A stretch of 64,000 bases of DNA from Streptomyces qinglanensis (GTDB lineage: Bacteria > Actinomycetota > Actinomycetes > Streptomycetales > Streptomycetaceae): the NCBI RefSeq assembly GCF_900111245.1, contig NZ_FOGO01000010.1, positions 186,001-250,000 on the forward strand, in the 5' to 3' direction. The notes under the pieces are model-generated. The model was not told the origin of the DNA and searched no databases. It saw only the letters and a program-made list of their open reading frames with translations. Positions 49,779 through 58,289 of this stretch are shown here, in pieces. A program made the translations under genes and the position numbers. Within the stretch, counting starts at the first letter, position 1; the number at the start of each line of letters is the position of its first letter.

Positions 49779-49827
49779 CGCACATGAAGAAGCCACCGGC
49801 ATCCAGCCGGTGGCTTCTTCATGTGCG
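49779..49827. terminator. 22-bp perfect hairpin between convergent genes
   Basis: Positions 49779-49800 pair without mismatch with 49806-49827; the loop is ATCCA. It lies 60 bases after rdlB and 33 bases after the convergent secreted-protein gene, serving both strands. Confidence 0.9.
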
Positions 49828-49859
49828 TGCCGCCGCTGCGCGGCGTCCCGGCGCCGCGC

Positions 49860-50345
49860 TCAGCGCGGCAGCGCGTCGATCACACCGTTGGCGACGGGGC
49901 CGACGAGCGGGAGTTCGCCCAGGGAGGCACCACGGGCGAGGGGACCGGTGAGTGCGGCGGTGCTCACCGCACGGAAGTCGGCGACCTGGGTGCCCACGGC
50001 GTTGTCCAGGGGGTCCGTGCCGGTGTTGGCCAGCGGGTCGAGCTGGAGGCCGGTGACCGTCTCCAGGGTCCTGGCGAGGGCGATTCCGGTGCCGCGCACC
50101 GTCTCCCTGGCCGGCGCCGCGAGCCCCTCGGCAGCGGATCGGGCGGCGACGGCGCCGCCCTTGCCCGCCGCGTCGAGATCCTCGGCGACGCCGCTCTTCT
50201 CGGCCGTGCCGCCGTGTTCCGCCGCCATTGCCGCCTGGCCACCCGAACCGAGCGCGGCGGCCCCGAGGACCGTCGCGAGGAGTCCGGCACGCAGGAGGAC
50301 GCGTTGAGAGGGGGCCCTGTGGCGGGCAGGTCGGGAGTTCAGCAT
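49860..50345 (-). CDS. Secreted hypothetical protein next to rodlins
   Basis: 161 residues: a long signal peptide (~1-42, LLRAGLLATVLGAAALGSGG ending AAMA) and an Ala/Gly/Leu-rich mature part without Cys. Segments ETVTGLQLDPLANTG and LARGASLGELPLVGPVANGV end with DALPR. The last part resembles the LxxLPLxG ending of the 92-aa secreted protein in this cluster. No known domain. GGTGG precedes the ATG. Convergent with rdlB. Confidence 0.75.
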   Translation of the reverse strand: MLNSRPARHRAPSQRVLLRAGLLATVLGAAALGSGGQAAMAAEHGGTAEKSGVAEDLDAAGKGGAVAARSAAEGLAAPARETVRGTGIALARTLETVTGLQLDPLANTGTDPLDNAVGTQVADFRAVSTAALTGPLARGASLGELPLVGPVANGVIDALPR

Positions 50346-50596
50346 GTGTCACCACCGAGTACGAGTCGTACGGAAGACGGAACAACAAAGTGTCACCGTG
50401 CAACTCCATACAGTAGTCGACCGTTTCCGTCGGGCTCCAACCCGGCCGAGGCACGGCCGGGGTACCGCCGTCAGTGCACTGATGACGTACAGGCGAGCGA
50501 CCCTGCCCCCGGTGGCGTACTCACGGGCCGGAGGGTGGTCATTGCGGGTGATTCGGGTGCCCTCGGGGTCCGCGTTCACCACTAGGGTGCCGGTCC

Positions 50597-51091
50597 ATGA
50601 CCTCCCCTCATGCCGCCCCGGGCGGCATCCAGCAGCAGCAGTTCGGCACCCTGACCGTGATCGGCTGGGCGGGCGAGTACGAGGACGGGCGGGACATGGC
50701 CTTCCTGCTCGCCTACTCGCTCGGCGACGGCGCGGACGGCCCGCGGGCGGCCTCCCGTGCGATGCGGCAACTCGCCCAGGAGGTCGGACTGCCGATGGGC
50801 GAGGTCGTGGACGCCGCCGAGAACCGGAACTTCCCGGTGAGCCTGCTCGTCGAGGGCGGGCAGGCCGTACTGCGGATGCCGAAGCTCACGGCGCAGTACG
50901 TGGCACCGCCCCAGTGGCTCGCGGCGGCGCAGGAGCGTGGACTCGTCTACTTCATGCTCGCGAGCACCCCCTGGCCTCAGGCGCGCCCGGGCGTCGAGAT
51001 CGGCGAGCAGGCTCTGCGGGAGTTCGTCAGCGAAGAGATGATGTCCACCGCCGCCCACTGCATGCTGCCCGTACGGGGACTGGCGGGCTGA
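50597..51091 (+). CDS. DUF5949 family protein
   Basis: 164 residues, soluble, no signal. The pattern GTLTVIGWAGEYEDGRDMAF then LLAYSLGDGADGP, and the ending MMSTAAHCMLPVRGL match DUF5949 proteins, which are found in Streptomyces only as far as I know. No function is known. Convergent with the AhpD-like gene. Confidence 0.8.
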   Translation: MTSPHAAPGGIQQQQFGTLTVIGWAGEYEDGRDMAFLLAYSLGDGADGPRAASRAMRQLAQEVGLPMGEVVDAAENRNFPVSLLVEGGQAVLRMPKLTAQYVAPPQWLAAAQERGLVYFMLASTPWPQARPGVEIGEQALREFVSEEMMSTAAHCMLPVRGLAG

Positions 51092-51179
51092 ATCCGCCGC
51101 CGTCCGGCCACGCCCACGGCCGACCGGACAGCGGGCCGGCCGGACGACGGGCGGCCGGACGGCAGGCGGCCGGCACCTG

Positions 51180-51725
51180 TCAGGCACAGGCTTCCAGTTC
51201 GGCGTCCACAGGGGCGCCGGTGAGCCTGTTGGCCAGGGTGGAGAGGGTGTACGCGCCGATCCCCAGGACGACCTCCAGCGCCTGCTCCGACGTGTAGCCG
51301 TGTGCGGCGAAGGCGTCGAGCGCTTCCTGCCCGACGTCCCCGGCCCGGTCGAGCACCCGCAGGGTGAACACCCGCACAGCCTCCAGGCGTTCGTCGGGGA
51401 GAGGGCGGGCCTCACGCAGGGCTGCGATCAGCGCCTCGTCCGCCCGCAGGGCGCGCAGCTTCCGGGTGTGCATGGCGACGCACACGTGGCACCTGTTGCG
51501 GGTGGCCACGGTGAAGACGACCGTTTCGCGCGCCTGCGGGTCCAGGCTGGTGGCCTCGAAGGCGGCACTTATCCGCATGAACGCTTCAAGGGTGTGCGGC
51601 GAGGCGGCAAGGCGCGCCACGGCCGCGGGCAGGAAGCCGAGGCGCTGCCGGGTGGCGTCCATGGCGCGGCGTGAGCCGACGGGAGCGGACTTCGGGGTGA
51701 GGTCCGTGAAGGTCGTTTCGGGCAC
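51180..51725 (-). CDS. Carboxymuconolactone decarboxylase / AhpD-family protein
   Basis: 181 residues. The redox motif CHVCVAMH (~82-89, CxxC plus His) is the AhpD active site. Helices around it (ETVVFTVATRNR, HTRKLRALRADEALIAALRE) match the CMD fold. It is probably a thiol peroxidase-like enzyme. GTG start with AGGAGGGGG upstream. It is divergent from marR, whose product likely controls it. Confidence 0.9.
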   Translation of the reverse strand: MPETTFTDLTPKSAPVGSRRAMDATRQRLGFLPAAVARLAASPHTLEAFMRISAAFEATSLDPQARETVVFTVATRNRCHVCVAMHTRKLRALRADEALIAALREARPLPDERLEAVRVFTLRVLDRAGDVGQEALDAFAAHGYTSEQALEVVLGIGAYTLSTLANRLTGAPVDAELEACA

Positions 51726-51753
51726 GGCGGCCCCCTCCTAGAATGGTCAACGT

Positions 51754-51787
51754 GGTTGTCGAAAAAAAAGTAAACCAGGTTGTCGAA
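51754..51787. promoter_or_regulatory. Candidate MarR operator in the ahpD-like/marR gap
   Basis: GGTTGTCGAA occurs at 51754-51763 and 51778-51787 as a 24-base direct repeat around an eight-base A-run. GGTCAACGTGGTTGTC at 51745 is a near-palindrome overlapping the first copy. The gap is only 84 bases, so binding would affect both genes. Confidence 0.5.
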
Positions 51788-51809
51788 TCTGTCGAGTGCG
51801 GACCCCGTC

Positions 51810-52280
51810 ATGGCTGACCGGGAACGGTGGGGATTCGAGCTGCCGTTGCTGCTGTTCGCCGGATTCCGGTCGCTGATCGACCAGTTGCACGCCGAGCTGG
51901 CCGACCACGGGCACCCTGAGCTGCGTCCCGTGCACGGCTTCGCGATGCAGGCCGTGGGGAGGGACGGGGTGACGGCCAGCGAACTGGGGCGACGGCTCGG
52001 CGTCTCCAAGCAGGCGGCGGGAAAGACGGTGGACCGGCTGGCGGCGCTGGGCTACGCGGAACGGGTCTCCGACCCCGCAGACGCCCGGCGCAAGCTGGTC
52101 CGGCTCACGCCGCGCGGCCAGGACGCGCTGGTGCTCTCCGGCGCGGTCTTCGAGGAACTGCGCGGCCGATGGGCCGACCGGCTGGGGCAGGAGCGTCTGA
52201 CGGAGCTGGAGGACGCGCTGGAGACAGTGGTGGGGCCTGCAGCGTTCGGCCTGGACGCAGCGGGATGGTTCGGAGACTGA
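51810..52280 (+). CDS. MarR-family transcriptional regulator
   Basis: 156 residues from ATG 51810; a TTG at 51780 would add 10. The winged helix has VTASELGRRLGVSKQAAGKT and the wing RVSDPADARRKLVRLT. No Cys suited to redox sensing is present. It is divergent from the AhpD-like gene; such pairs often respond to peroxide or quinones, but the ligand is unknown here. Confidence 0.9.
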   Translation: MADRERWGFELPLLLFAGFRSLIDQLHAELADHGHPELRPVHGFAMQAVGRDGVTASELGRRLGVSKQAAGKTVDRLAALGYAERVSDPADARRKLVRLTPRGQDALVLSGAVFEELRGRWADRLGQERLTELEDALETVVGPAAFGLDAAGWFGD

Positions 52281-52334
52281 CCGGCGGATCCGGTCCGTCC
52301 CTCTCCCGCGCGGGGTGACACCCGCCCGGGCGCT

Positions 52335-52363
52335 TGTGGCGGGCGCGGTCAGCGCCCGCCACA
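52335..52363. terminator. Bidirectional hairpin between marR and dnaK2
   Basis: TGTGGCGGGCGC (52335-52346) pairs with GCGCCCGCCACA (52352-52363) around GGTCA, between two convergent genes. Confidence 0.8.
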
Positions 52364-52438
52364 CCCTGCCGATGCTCTGCGGGCGCTCTGTGAGCAGCCC
52401 CCTGGCACCCCCTGGCACCCTCCGGCCGGGAGGGCCGG

Positions 52439-54406
52439 TCAGGCTCCTCCGGGGCCGCCTCCGGTGCCGCCGCCCTCCCGGCGACCCCCCGATCCGGCGG
52501 GGCCGCCGGCCTCCTCGTCGTCGACGATCTCCGCGTCCACCACCTCCTCGTCCCCAGGTGCGGCGCCCCGGTCCGGTCCCTCGCCGGTCGTCTGCTGCCC
52601 CTCCGCACCGCCGGGCGACCCGCCCTCCCGGGCCTGCGCGTACATCGCCGTGCCGATCTGCTGTGCCGCGGCGGCGGTACGGTCGACGGCCTCGCGCAGC
52701 GTCGCGGTGCGCTCGGTGGCGCGGGCCGGGTCCTCGGGCGTCTCGGCCAGCCTCGCCCGGAGGTCGGCGAGGGCCGCCTCCGCCTCGGAGCGGGTCTCGG
52801 CCGGCACGGTGCCCGGTCCGGTGTCGGCGAGCAGCCGTTCCGTCTGATGCACGAGTTGCTCGGCCTGGTTGCGCGTCTCGGCGGCCGCGCGGCGCCGCGC
52901 GTCCTCCTCGGCGTACTGCTCCGCCTCGTGCACCATGCGCTCGATGTCGTCACGTGGCAGTGCGGAGCCGCCGGTGACCTGCATCTTCTGCTCCTTGCCG
53001 GTGCCGGTGTCCCGGGCGGAGACGTGCATGATCCCGTTCGCGTCGATGTCGAAGGTGACCTCGATCTGCGGGACGTTGCGCGGCGCCGGGGGCAGGCCGG
53101 TCAGCTCGAACACTCCCAGCCTCTTGTTGTAGGCGGCGATCTCCCGCTCCCCCTGGAAGACCTGGATCTGCACCGAGGACTGGTTGTCCTCCGCGGTGGT
53201 GAAGGTCTCCGAGCGCTTGGTCGGGATGGTGGTGTTCCGCTCGATCAGCTTGGTCATGATGCCGCCCTTGGTCTCGATACCGAGGGACAGCGGGGTGACG
53301 TCCAGCAGCAGGACGTCCTTGACCTCGCCCTTGAGCACACCGGCCTGGAGCCCGGCGCCGATCGCCACCACCTCGTCCGGATTCACGCCCTTGTGCGGCT
53401 CCCGGCCCGTGAGGTTCTCGACCAGGTCCGTCACCGCGGGCATCCGGGTGGAGCCGCCGACCAGGATCACGTGGTGGATGTCGGACAGGTCGACTCCGGC
53501 GTCGTCCACCGCCTGCTGGAAGGGGACCTTGCAGCGCTCCAGCAGGTCCTCTGTCAACTGCTGGAAGCGGGTCCGCGTCAACTGCTCCTCCAGGTGCAGC
53601 GGCCCCTCGGAGGTCGCGGTGATGTAGGGCAGGCTGATCGTGGTCTCGGTGGCCGAGGACAGCTCGATCTTCGCCCGCTCCGCGGCCTCGCGCAGGCGCT
53701 GCACGGCCATCCTGTCCTGGGACAGGTCGACGCCGTGTGCGCTCCTGAACCGCTCGACCAGGTGGTCGACCACGCGCTGGTCCCAGTCGTCGCCACCCAG
53801 GTGCGTGTCCCCCGCGGTGGCCTTGACCTCCAGGACACCTTCGCCGATCTCCAGCAGGGACACGTCGAACGTCCCGCCGCCCAGGTCGAAGACGAGGACT
53901 GTCTGCTCCTCCTCCTTGTCGAGACCGTAGGCGAGGGCCGCGGCGGTCGGTTCGTTGACGATGCGCAGCACCTCCAGTCCGGCGATCTCGCCGGCCTCCT
54001 TGGTGGCCTGCCGCTGCGCGTCGTTGAAATACGCGGGGACGGTGATGACGGCGTCGGTGACGTCCTGGCCGAGATAGCTCTCCGCGTCCCGCTTGAGCTT
54101 CTGCAGAACCCGGGCGGAGATCTCCTGAGCCGTGAACGACGCCCCGTCGATGCTCCCGGACTCCGGGAAGCGCCAGGCGGCCTCCCCCATGTGGCGCTTC
54201 ACGGAGCGCACCGTACGGTCGACGTTGGTGACCGCCTGCCGCTTGGCCACCTCACCGACGAGCACCTCGCCGCCCTTGCCGAACGCGACCACGGACGGCG
54301 TCGTCCTGGCGCCCTCGGCATTGGCGACGACGACGGGTTCACCGCCCTCCAGGACGCTGACCACCGAGTTCGTGGTGCCGAGGTCGATTCCGACAGCGCG
54401 TGCCAT
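52439..54406 (-). CDS. dnaK: Hsp70 chaperone DnaK, second copy
   Basis: 655 residues. Nucleotide-binding domain landmarks: GIDLGTTNSVVSVLEGG (~6-22), VFDLGGGTFDVSLLEIG (~175), ILVGGSTRMPAVTDLVE (~315). The substrate domain has LLDVTPLSLGIETKGG. The C-terminus carries VVDAEIVDDEE, then a Gly-rich tail. grpE, dnaJ and hspR are not adjacent, so this is not the main dnaK operon. It follows the ferritin-like gene by 53 bases on the same strand and may be co-transcribed. Confidence 0.95.
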   Translation of the reverse strand: MARAVGIDLGTTNSVVSVLEGGEPVVVANAEGARTTPSVVAFGKGGEVLVGEVAKRQAVTNVDRTVRSVKRHMGEAAWRFPESGSIDGASFTAQEISARVLQKLKRDAESYLGQDVTDAVITVPAYFNDAQRQATKEAGEIAGLEVLRIVNEPTAAALAYGLDKEEEQTVLVFDLGGGTFDVSLLEIGEGVLEVKATAGDTHLGGDDWDQRVVDHLVERFRSAHGVDLSQDRMAVQRLREAAERAKIELSSATETTISLPYITATSEGPLHLEEQLTRTRFQQLTEDLLERCKVPFQQAVDDAGVDLSDIHHVILVGGSTRMPAVTDLVENLTGREPHKGVNPDEVVAIGAGLQAGVLKGEVKDVLLLDVTPLSLGIETKGGIMTKLIERNTTIPTKRSETFTTAEDNQSSVQIQVFQGEREIAAYNKRLGVFELTGLPPAPRNVPQIEVTFDIDANGIMHVSARDTGTGKEQKMQVTGGSALPRDDIERMVHEAEQYAEEDARRRAAAETRNQAEQLVHQTERLLADTGPGTVPAETRSEAEAALADLRARLAETPEDPARATERTATLREAVDRTAAAAQQIGTAMYAQAREGGSPGGAEGQQTTGEGPDRGAAPGDEEVVDAEIVDDEEAGGPAGSGGRREGGGTGGGPGGA

Positions 54407-54459
54407 GGCCGTCCTCCTCAGGAGCGCCGGCCTCCGCGAGCCGTGGAGTGCCGGATGGG

Positions 54460-55575
54460 CTACACCTGAGTCTTGCCTTCCTCGATGGCTTCGGCCACCT
54501 CAGCCGTCCGTTCGGCTTCCTCCGCGGCGAAGCGCTCGGCGTCCAGCTTCTCCGCGATCTCCTCGTCCTGGGCCATCAGCAGGTCGAGGTTCTGGTCGCC
54601 CATCTCGAAGACGCCCATGTCGACGTAGGCGCGCTGCAGGCGTTCGCCCCACAGGCCGATGTCGCGCACACAGGGCACGATGCGGCTGAAGAGCAGCTTG
54701 CGGAAGAGCTGCAGGTACTCCGACTGCTCGCTGAAGGTCTCCGCCTCGGCCCGCGGGATGCCGAAGTTCTCCAGCACCTCGGCACCCTTGAGCCGGTCGC
54801 GCATCAGATAGCAGCCCTCGATGACGAATTCCTCGCGCTCCCGCAGCTCGGCCTCGGAGAGCTGCTTGTAGTAGTCGCGCAGCGCCATCCGTCCGAAGGC
54901 GACGTGGCGGGCCTCGTCCTGCATGACGTAGGCGAGGATCTGTTTGGGCAGCGGCTTGTCGGTGGTGTCCCGGATCATGCCGAAGGCGGCCAGCGCCAGT
55001 CCCTCGATCAGCACCTGCATGCCCAGGTACGGCATGTCCCAGCGGGAGTCGCGGAGGGTGTCGCCCAGGAGCGACTGGAGATTGTCGTTGATCGGGTAGA
55101 GCATGCCGACCTTCTCGTGGAGGAAGCGGCCGTAGATCTCTGCGTGCCGGGCCTCGTCCATCGTCTGTGTCGCGGAGTAGAACTTCGCGTCCATGTCGGG
55201 CACCGACTCCACGATCCGCGCCGCGCACACCATGGCGCCCTGCTCGCCGTGCAGGAACTGGCTGAACTGCCAGGAGGCGTAGTGCCGGCGCAGCTCGCCG
55301 CGCTCGGCCTCGTTCATCTTGTCCCAGTAGGCCGTGCCGTGCAGCGTCATGGCCTCGTCAGGAGTGCCCAGCGGGTCGTACGGGTCGACCTCCAGGTCCC
55401 AGTCGATGCGCCGCTGCCCGTCCCACTGCTTGTCCTTGCCCTTCTGGTACAGCGCGAGCAGGCGGTCGCGGCCGTCGTCGTACTCCCAGGAGAAGCGGGC
55501 GCTGCCGGAGGCGGGGACCTGCCAGAGAGGGGCGTCGGTTGCGTGCACATAGAGATCGCGTGTGGACACGGACAT
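54460..55575 (-). CDS. Ferritin-like di-iron protein
   Basis: 371 residues, all-helical. Two EXXH-type motifs (DEARHAEIYGRFLHE ~140 and QDEARHVAFGRMALRD ~215) plus Glu in FLHGEQGAMVCAAR (~105) predict a di-iron site as in ferritin-like or R2-like oxygenases. The C-terminal ~50 residues are highly acidic and helical (LMAQDEEIAEKLDAERFAAE). The reaction is unknown. It is divergent from the AurF-type gene and upstream of a DnaK paralogue, which could help fold it. Confidence 0.88.
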   Translation of the reverse strand: MSVSTRDLYVHATDAPLWQVPASGSARFSWEYDDGRDRLLALYQKGKDKQWDGQRRIDWDLEVDPYDPLGTPDEAMTLHGTAYWDKMNEAERGELRRHYASWQFSQFLHGEQGAMVCAARIVESVPDMDAKFYSATQTMDEARHAEIYGRFLHEKVGMLYPINDNLQSLLGDTLRDSRWDMPYLGMQVLIEGLALAAFGMIRDTTDKPLPKQILAYVMQDEARHVAFGRMALRDYYKQLSEAELREREEFVIEGCYLMRDRLKGAEVLENFGIPRAEAETFSEQSEYLQLFRKLLFSRIVPCVRDIGLWGERLQRAYVDMGVFEMGDQNLDLLMAQDEEIAEKLDAERFAAEEAERTAEVAEAIEEGKTQV

Positions 55576-55641
55576 CTCCTCCAGTCACGGACTGCCCGGT
55601 GAGGGTGGATAGTTGGCAGGCTCACACGTGGGTTACTGCAC

Positions 55642-55696
55642 GGTCAACAAGTTGCGCGCAAGGGATTGACGTCCTTGCTGACACGCAGTCTCATAA
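55642..55696. promoter_or_regulatory. Face-away promoters with shared palindrome, di-iron gene pair
   Basis: GGTCAA at 55642 (TTGACC on the minus strand) and TTGACG at 55666 look like -35 boxes for the two divergent genes. Between them lies the perfect palindrome TTGCGCGCAA (55652-55661). TCATAA at 55691 is the candidate -10 for the AurF-type gene (19-base spacing). Confidence 0.5.
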
Positions 55697-55770
55697 GGGG
55701 GAACAGTAGATGTGACCGCCGGTAATGCCCATGGAGGCACCGGCGCCGCCCGACGAAGAGGTGCCTCAGC

Positions 55771-56718
55771 ATGACGACAGCGCCTGACATCGCCGAGAAG
55801 GAACACGAGGTGCTCAAGGACGCCCTCGGCCTGCTCAAGGACCGCGAACAGGTCGCGGAGCGCCTCCTGGAGTCCTCCCGCAAGCACTCCTTCGACCCGG
55901 ACACCGAGCTGGATTGGGACGCCCCCTTCGAGGACGGCAAGTGGTTCTGGCCGCCGGAGCTGGTGTCGCTCTACGACACTCCGCTGTGGCGGCGGATGTC
56001 CGAGGAGCAGCGGATGGATCTGGCCCGGCACGAGGCGGCGTCACTGGCGTCGCTGGGCATCTGGTTCGAGGTGATCCTCATGCAGCTGCTGGTGCGGCAC
56101 ATCTACGACAAGCCGCTGACCAGCAATCACGTCCGCTACGCCCTGACCGAGATCGCCGACGAGTGCCGGCACTCGATGATGTTCGCGCGCATGATCAAGC
56201 GGGGCGGCGCACCCGCGTACCCCGTCTCCAGGCTGCACCACAACATGGGCCGGCTGCTCAAGACGATCTCCACGACGCCCGGCTCGTTCACCGCGACGCT
56301 GCTGGGCGAGGAGATCCTGGACTGGATGCAGCGGCTGACCTTCCCGGACGAGCGGATCCAGCCGCTGATTCGCGGCGTGACCCGCATCCACGTCATCGAG
56401 GAGGCCCGGCACGTGCGCTACGCGCGCGAGGAGCTGCGCCGCCAGATGGTCAGCTGCCCGCGCTGGGAGGCGGAACTGACGCGGGTAAGCTCCGGTGAGG
56501 CCGCGCGCGTCTTCTCCCTCTCCTTCGTCAACCCCCAGGTCTACGAGAACGTCGGACTGGACAGGAGGGAGGCCGTCGCCCAGGTGAAGGCCAGCGGGCA
56601 CCGCCGCGAGGTCATGCAGAACGGCGCCAAGCGGCTGACCGACTTCCTGGACGAGATCGGCGTACTGCGCGGCGTGGGCAGGAAGCTGTGGGTCAGCTCG
56701 GGGCTGCTGGCCAAGTGA
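55771..56718 (+). CDS. AurF-family di-iron oxygenase
   Basis: 315 residues. Di-iron ligands are predicted in ARHEAASLASLGIWFEV, EIADECRHSMMFARM (~130) and IHVIEEARHVRYAREEL (~210), matching the AurF p-aminobenzoate N-oxygenase family. Known members oxidise aryl amines to nitro groups, but many Streptomyces paralogues act on unknown substrates. No biosynthetic cluster is around it. Divergent from the ferritin-like gene; a tetR gene follows. Confidence 0.9.
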   Translation: MTTAPDIAEKEHEVLKDALGLLKDREQVAERLLESSRKHSFDPDTELDWDAPFEDGKWFWPPELVSLYDTPLWRRMSEEQRMDLARHEAASLASLGIWFEVILMQLLVRHIYDKPLTSNHVRYALTEIADECRHSMMFARMIKRGGAPAYPVSRLHHNMGRLLKTISTTPGSFTATLLGEEILDWMQRLTFPDERIQPLIRGVTRIHVIEEARHVRYAREELRRQMVSCPRWEAELTRVSSGEAARVFSLSFVNPQVYENVGLDRREAVAQVKASGHRREVMQNGAKRLTDFLDEIGVLRGVGRKLWVSSGLLAK

Positions 56719-56846
56719 GCACCCCCGGGGAGCACCGTCGGTGACGGCCGGTGAGGGCCGCCGGTGAGGGCCGCGTGAAGCACCGGTGAGGAACTGCGGT
56801 GCACGCGGAGGACACCGGTGGCCGCCGGGCGGTTACGCTGCCATGC

Positions 56847-57614
56847 ATGAGCAGCAGCGGCACCGCCCCGGCGTATCGCAGGCTGAGTGTGCAGGAGCGG
56901 CGCAGCCAACTGCTCGGACACGCGCTGGGCCTGTTCGCGCACCGGCCCCCCGAGGACGTGTCGTTGGACGACGTCGCGGCCTCTGCCGGAGTGTCGCGGC
57001 CCCTCGTCTACCGGTACTTCCCCGGGGGCAAGCAGCAGCTCTACGAAGCGGCCCTGCGCAGCGCCGCCGACCAGCTCGAACAGTGCTTCGCCGAGCCGCC
57101 GACCGGCCCCCTGACCACCCGCCTGGCCCGCGCCCTCGACCGCTATCTGGGCTTCGTCGACGAGCACGACGCGGGTTTCATGGCCCTGCTGCAGGGGGGC
57201 AGCGTGGTGGAGACCTCCCGGACGGACGCCATGGTCGACGAGGTCCGCAGGGACGCGGCCGACCAGATCCTCGCCCATCTGGCGGCGGACGGGGACGGCG
57301 GGGACCGTGGGTCGCCGCGCCTGCGGATGGCGGTACGCACGTGGATCTCGGCGGTGGAGGCGGCCTCGCTGATCTGGCTGGACGAAGGCAAGCAGCCGCC
57401 GCTGCCGGAGCTGCGCGACTGGCTGGTGGACCACTTCGTCGCGGTCCTCACCGCAACGGCGGCCGGAGACGCCGGGACGGCAGCAGCGACCCGGCGGGCA
57501 CTCGCCCTGGAGGAGTCGGACGGCCCCGTGGCGGACCTGGTCGGCAGAGTGCTGCCGGTGGTCGCGGAGTCCGGACATCTGCTCCCCGGTCCCACGGGAC
57601 CGTCCGCGACCTGA
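56847..57614 (+). CDS. TetR-family regulator
   Basis: 255 residues. The helix-turn-helix (~20-62) reads VSLDDVAASAGVSRPLVYRYF. The C-terminal domain is longer than average. TTACGCT lies eight bases before the ATG at 56847 and could be a -10 box, giving a nearly leaderless message. It is 128 bases from the AurF-type gene on the same strand, so control of the di-iron locus is plausible. Ligand unknown. Confidence 0.9.
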   Translation: MSSSGTAPAYRRLSVQERRSQLLGHALGLFAHRPPEDVSLDDVAASAGVSRPLVYRYFPGGKQQLYEAALRSAADQLEQCFAEPPTGPLTTRLARALDRYLGFVDEHDAGFMALLQGGSVVETSRTDAMVDEVRRDAADQILAHLAADGDGGDRGSPRLRMAVRTWISAVEAASLIWLDEGKQPPLPELRDWLVDHFVAVLTATAAGDAGTAAATRRALALEESDGPVADLVGRVLPVVAESGHLLPGPTGPSAT

Positions 57615-57646
57615 AGAATGCTTGAAGTCTGGGCTAGGCTGCGGCC

Positions 57647-58285
57647 ATGCCGACTCAGCTCTCATGGAAGGCCCCGGAAGCCACCGTCGGAGAACTGGCG
57701 GAACGTGCGGGCGTCGCCACCTCGACGCTGCGCTTCTACGAGCGCGAAGGGCTCATCCACAGCCGCCGCACCTCGGGCAACCAGCGGCGCTACAGCCGCG
57801 ACACCCTGCGCCGCGTCGCCTTCATCAGAGCCTCGCAGCGGCTCGGCCTCCCTCTCTCCGCCATTCGCGGGGCGCTGGCCGTGCTGCCGGAGGGCCGGAC
57901 GCCGACGCGCGAGGACTGGGCGGCCGTCTCGGAGTGCTGGCGGGAGGACCTCAACCAGCGGATCGCCCTCATGGAGCAGCTCCGCGACCACCTCAGCGAC
58001 TGCATCGGCTGCGGCTGCCTGTCGCTGACCTCGTGTGCGCTGGCCAACCCGCAGGACCGGCTCGGCGAGCAGGGTCCCGGTGCCCGTCGGCTCAGCCAGC
58101 CGTGCGGCCCCGATCCCGCTCTCGGTGGCGCGTCCGACTGCTGCGACGGTGGAGCCACCGGCCGCGCGGGCACCGCGGCGGCCGCGGGGAACGCACGCTC
58201 GGGCGGCACCGAGGCGACGGCCGGTTCGGCGCGCGGCAGCCGCCGGGCGCGCGCCGCCACCGTCCGCGCGACCGAGGGGAACTGA
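57647..58285 (+). CDS. soxR: Redox-sensitive activator SoxR
   Basis: 212 residues, MerR family. The DNA-binding domain (~13-80) has TVGELAERAGVATSTLRFYE. The [2Fe-2S] ligands lie in DCIGCGCLSLTSC (Cys ~119, 122, 124, 130; CX2CXCX5C). In Streptomyces SoxR answers redox-active antibiotics. After ~155 the chain has ~55 extra Ala/Gly/Arg residues with a CC pair, longer than usual. CTGAAG (57611) and TAGGCT (57635) form a -35/-10 pair with the 18-base spacing known to suit MerR activators. Confidence 0.93.
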   Translation: MPTQLSWKAPEATVGELAERAGVATSTLRFYEREGLIHSRRTSGNQRRYSRDTLRRVAFIRASQRLGLPLSAIRGALAVLPEGRTPTREDWAAVSECWREDLNQRIALMEQLRDHLSDCIGCGCLSLTSCALANPQDRLGEQGPGARRLSQPCGPDPALGGASDCCDGGATGRAGTAAAAGNARSGGTEATAGSARGSRRARAATVRATEGN

Positions 58286-58289
58286 GGCG

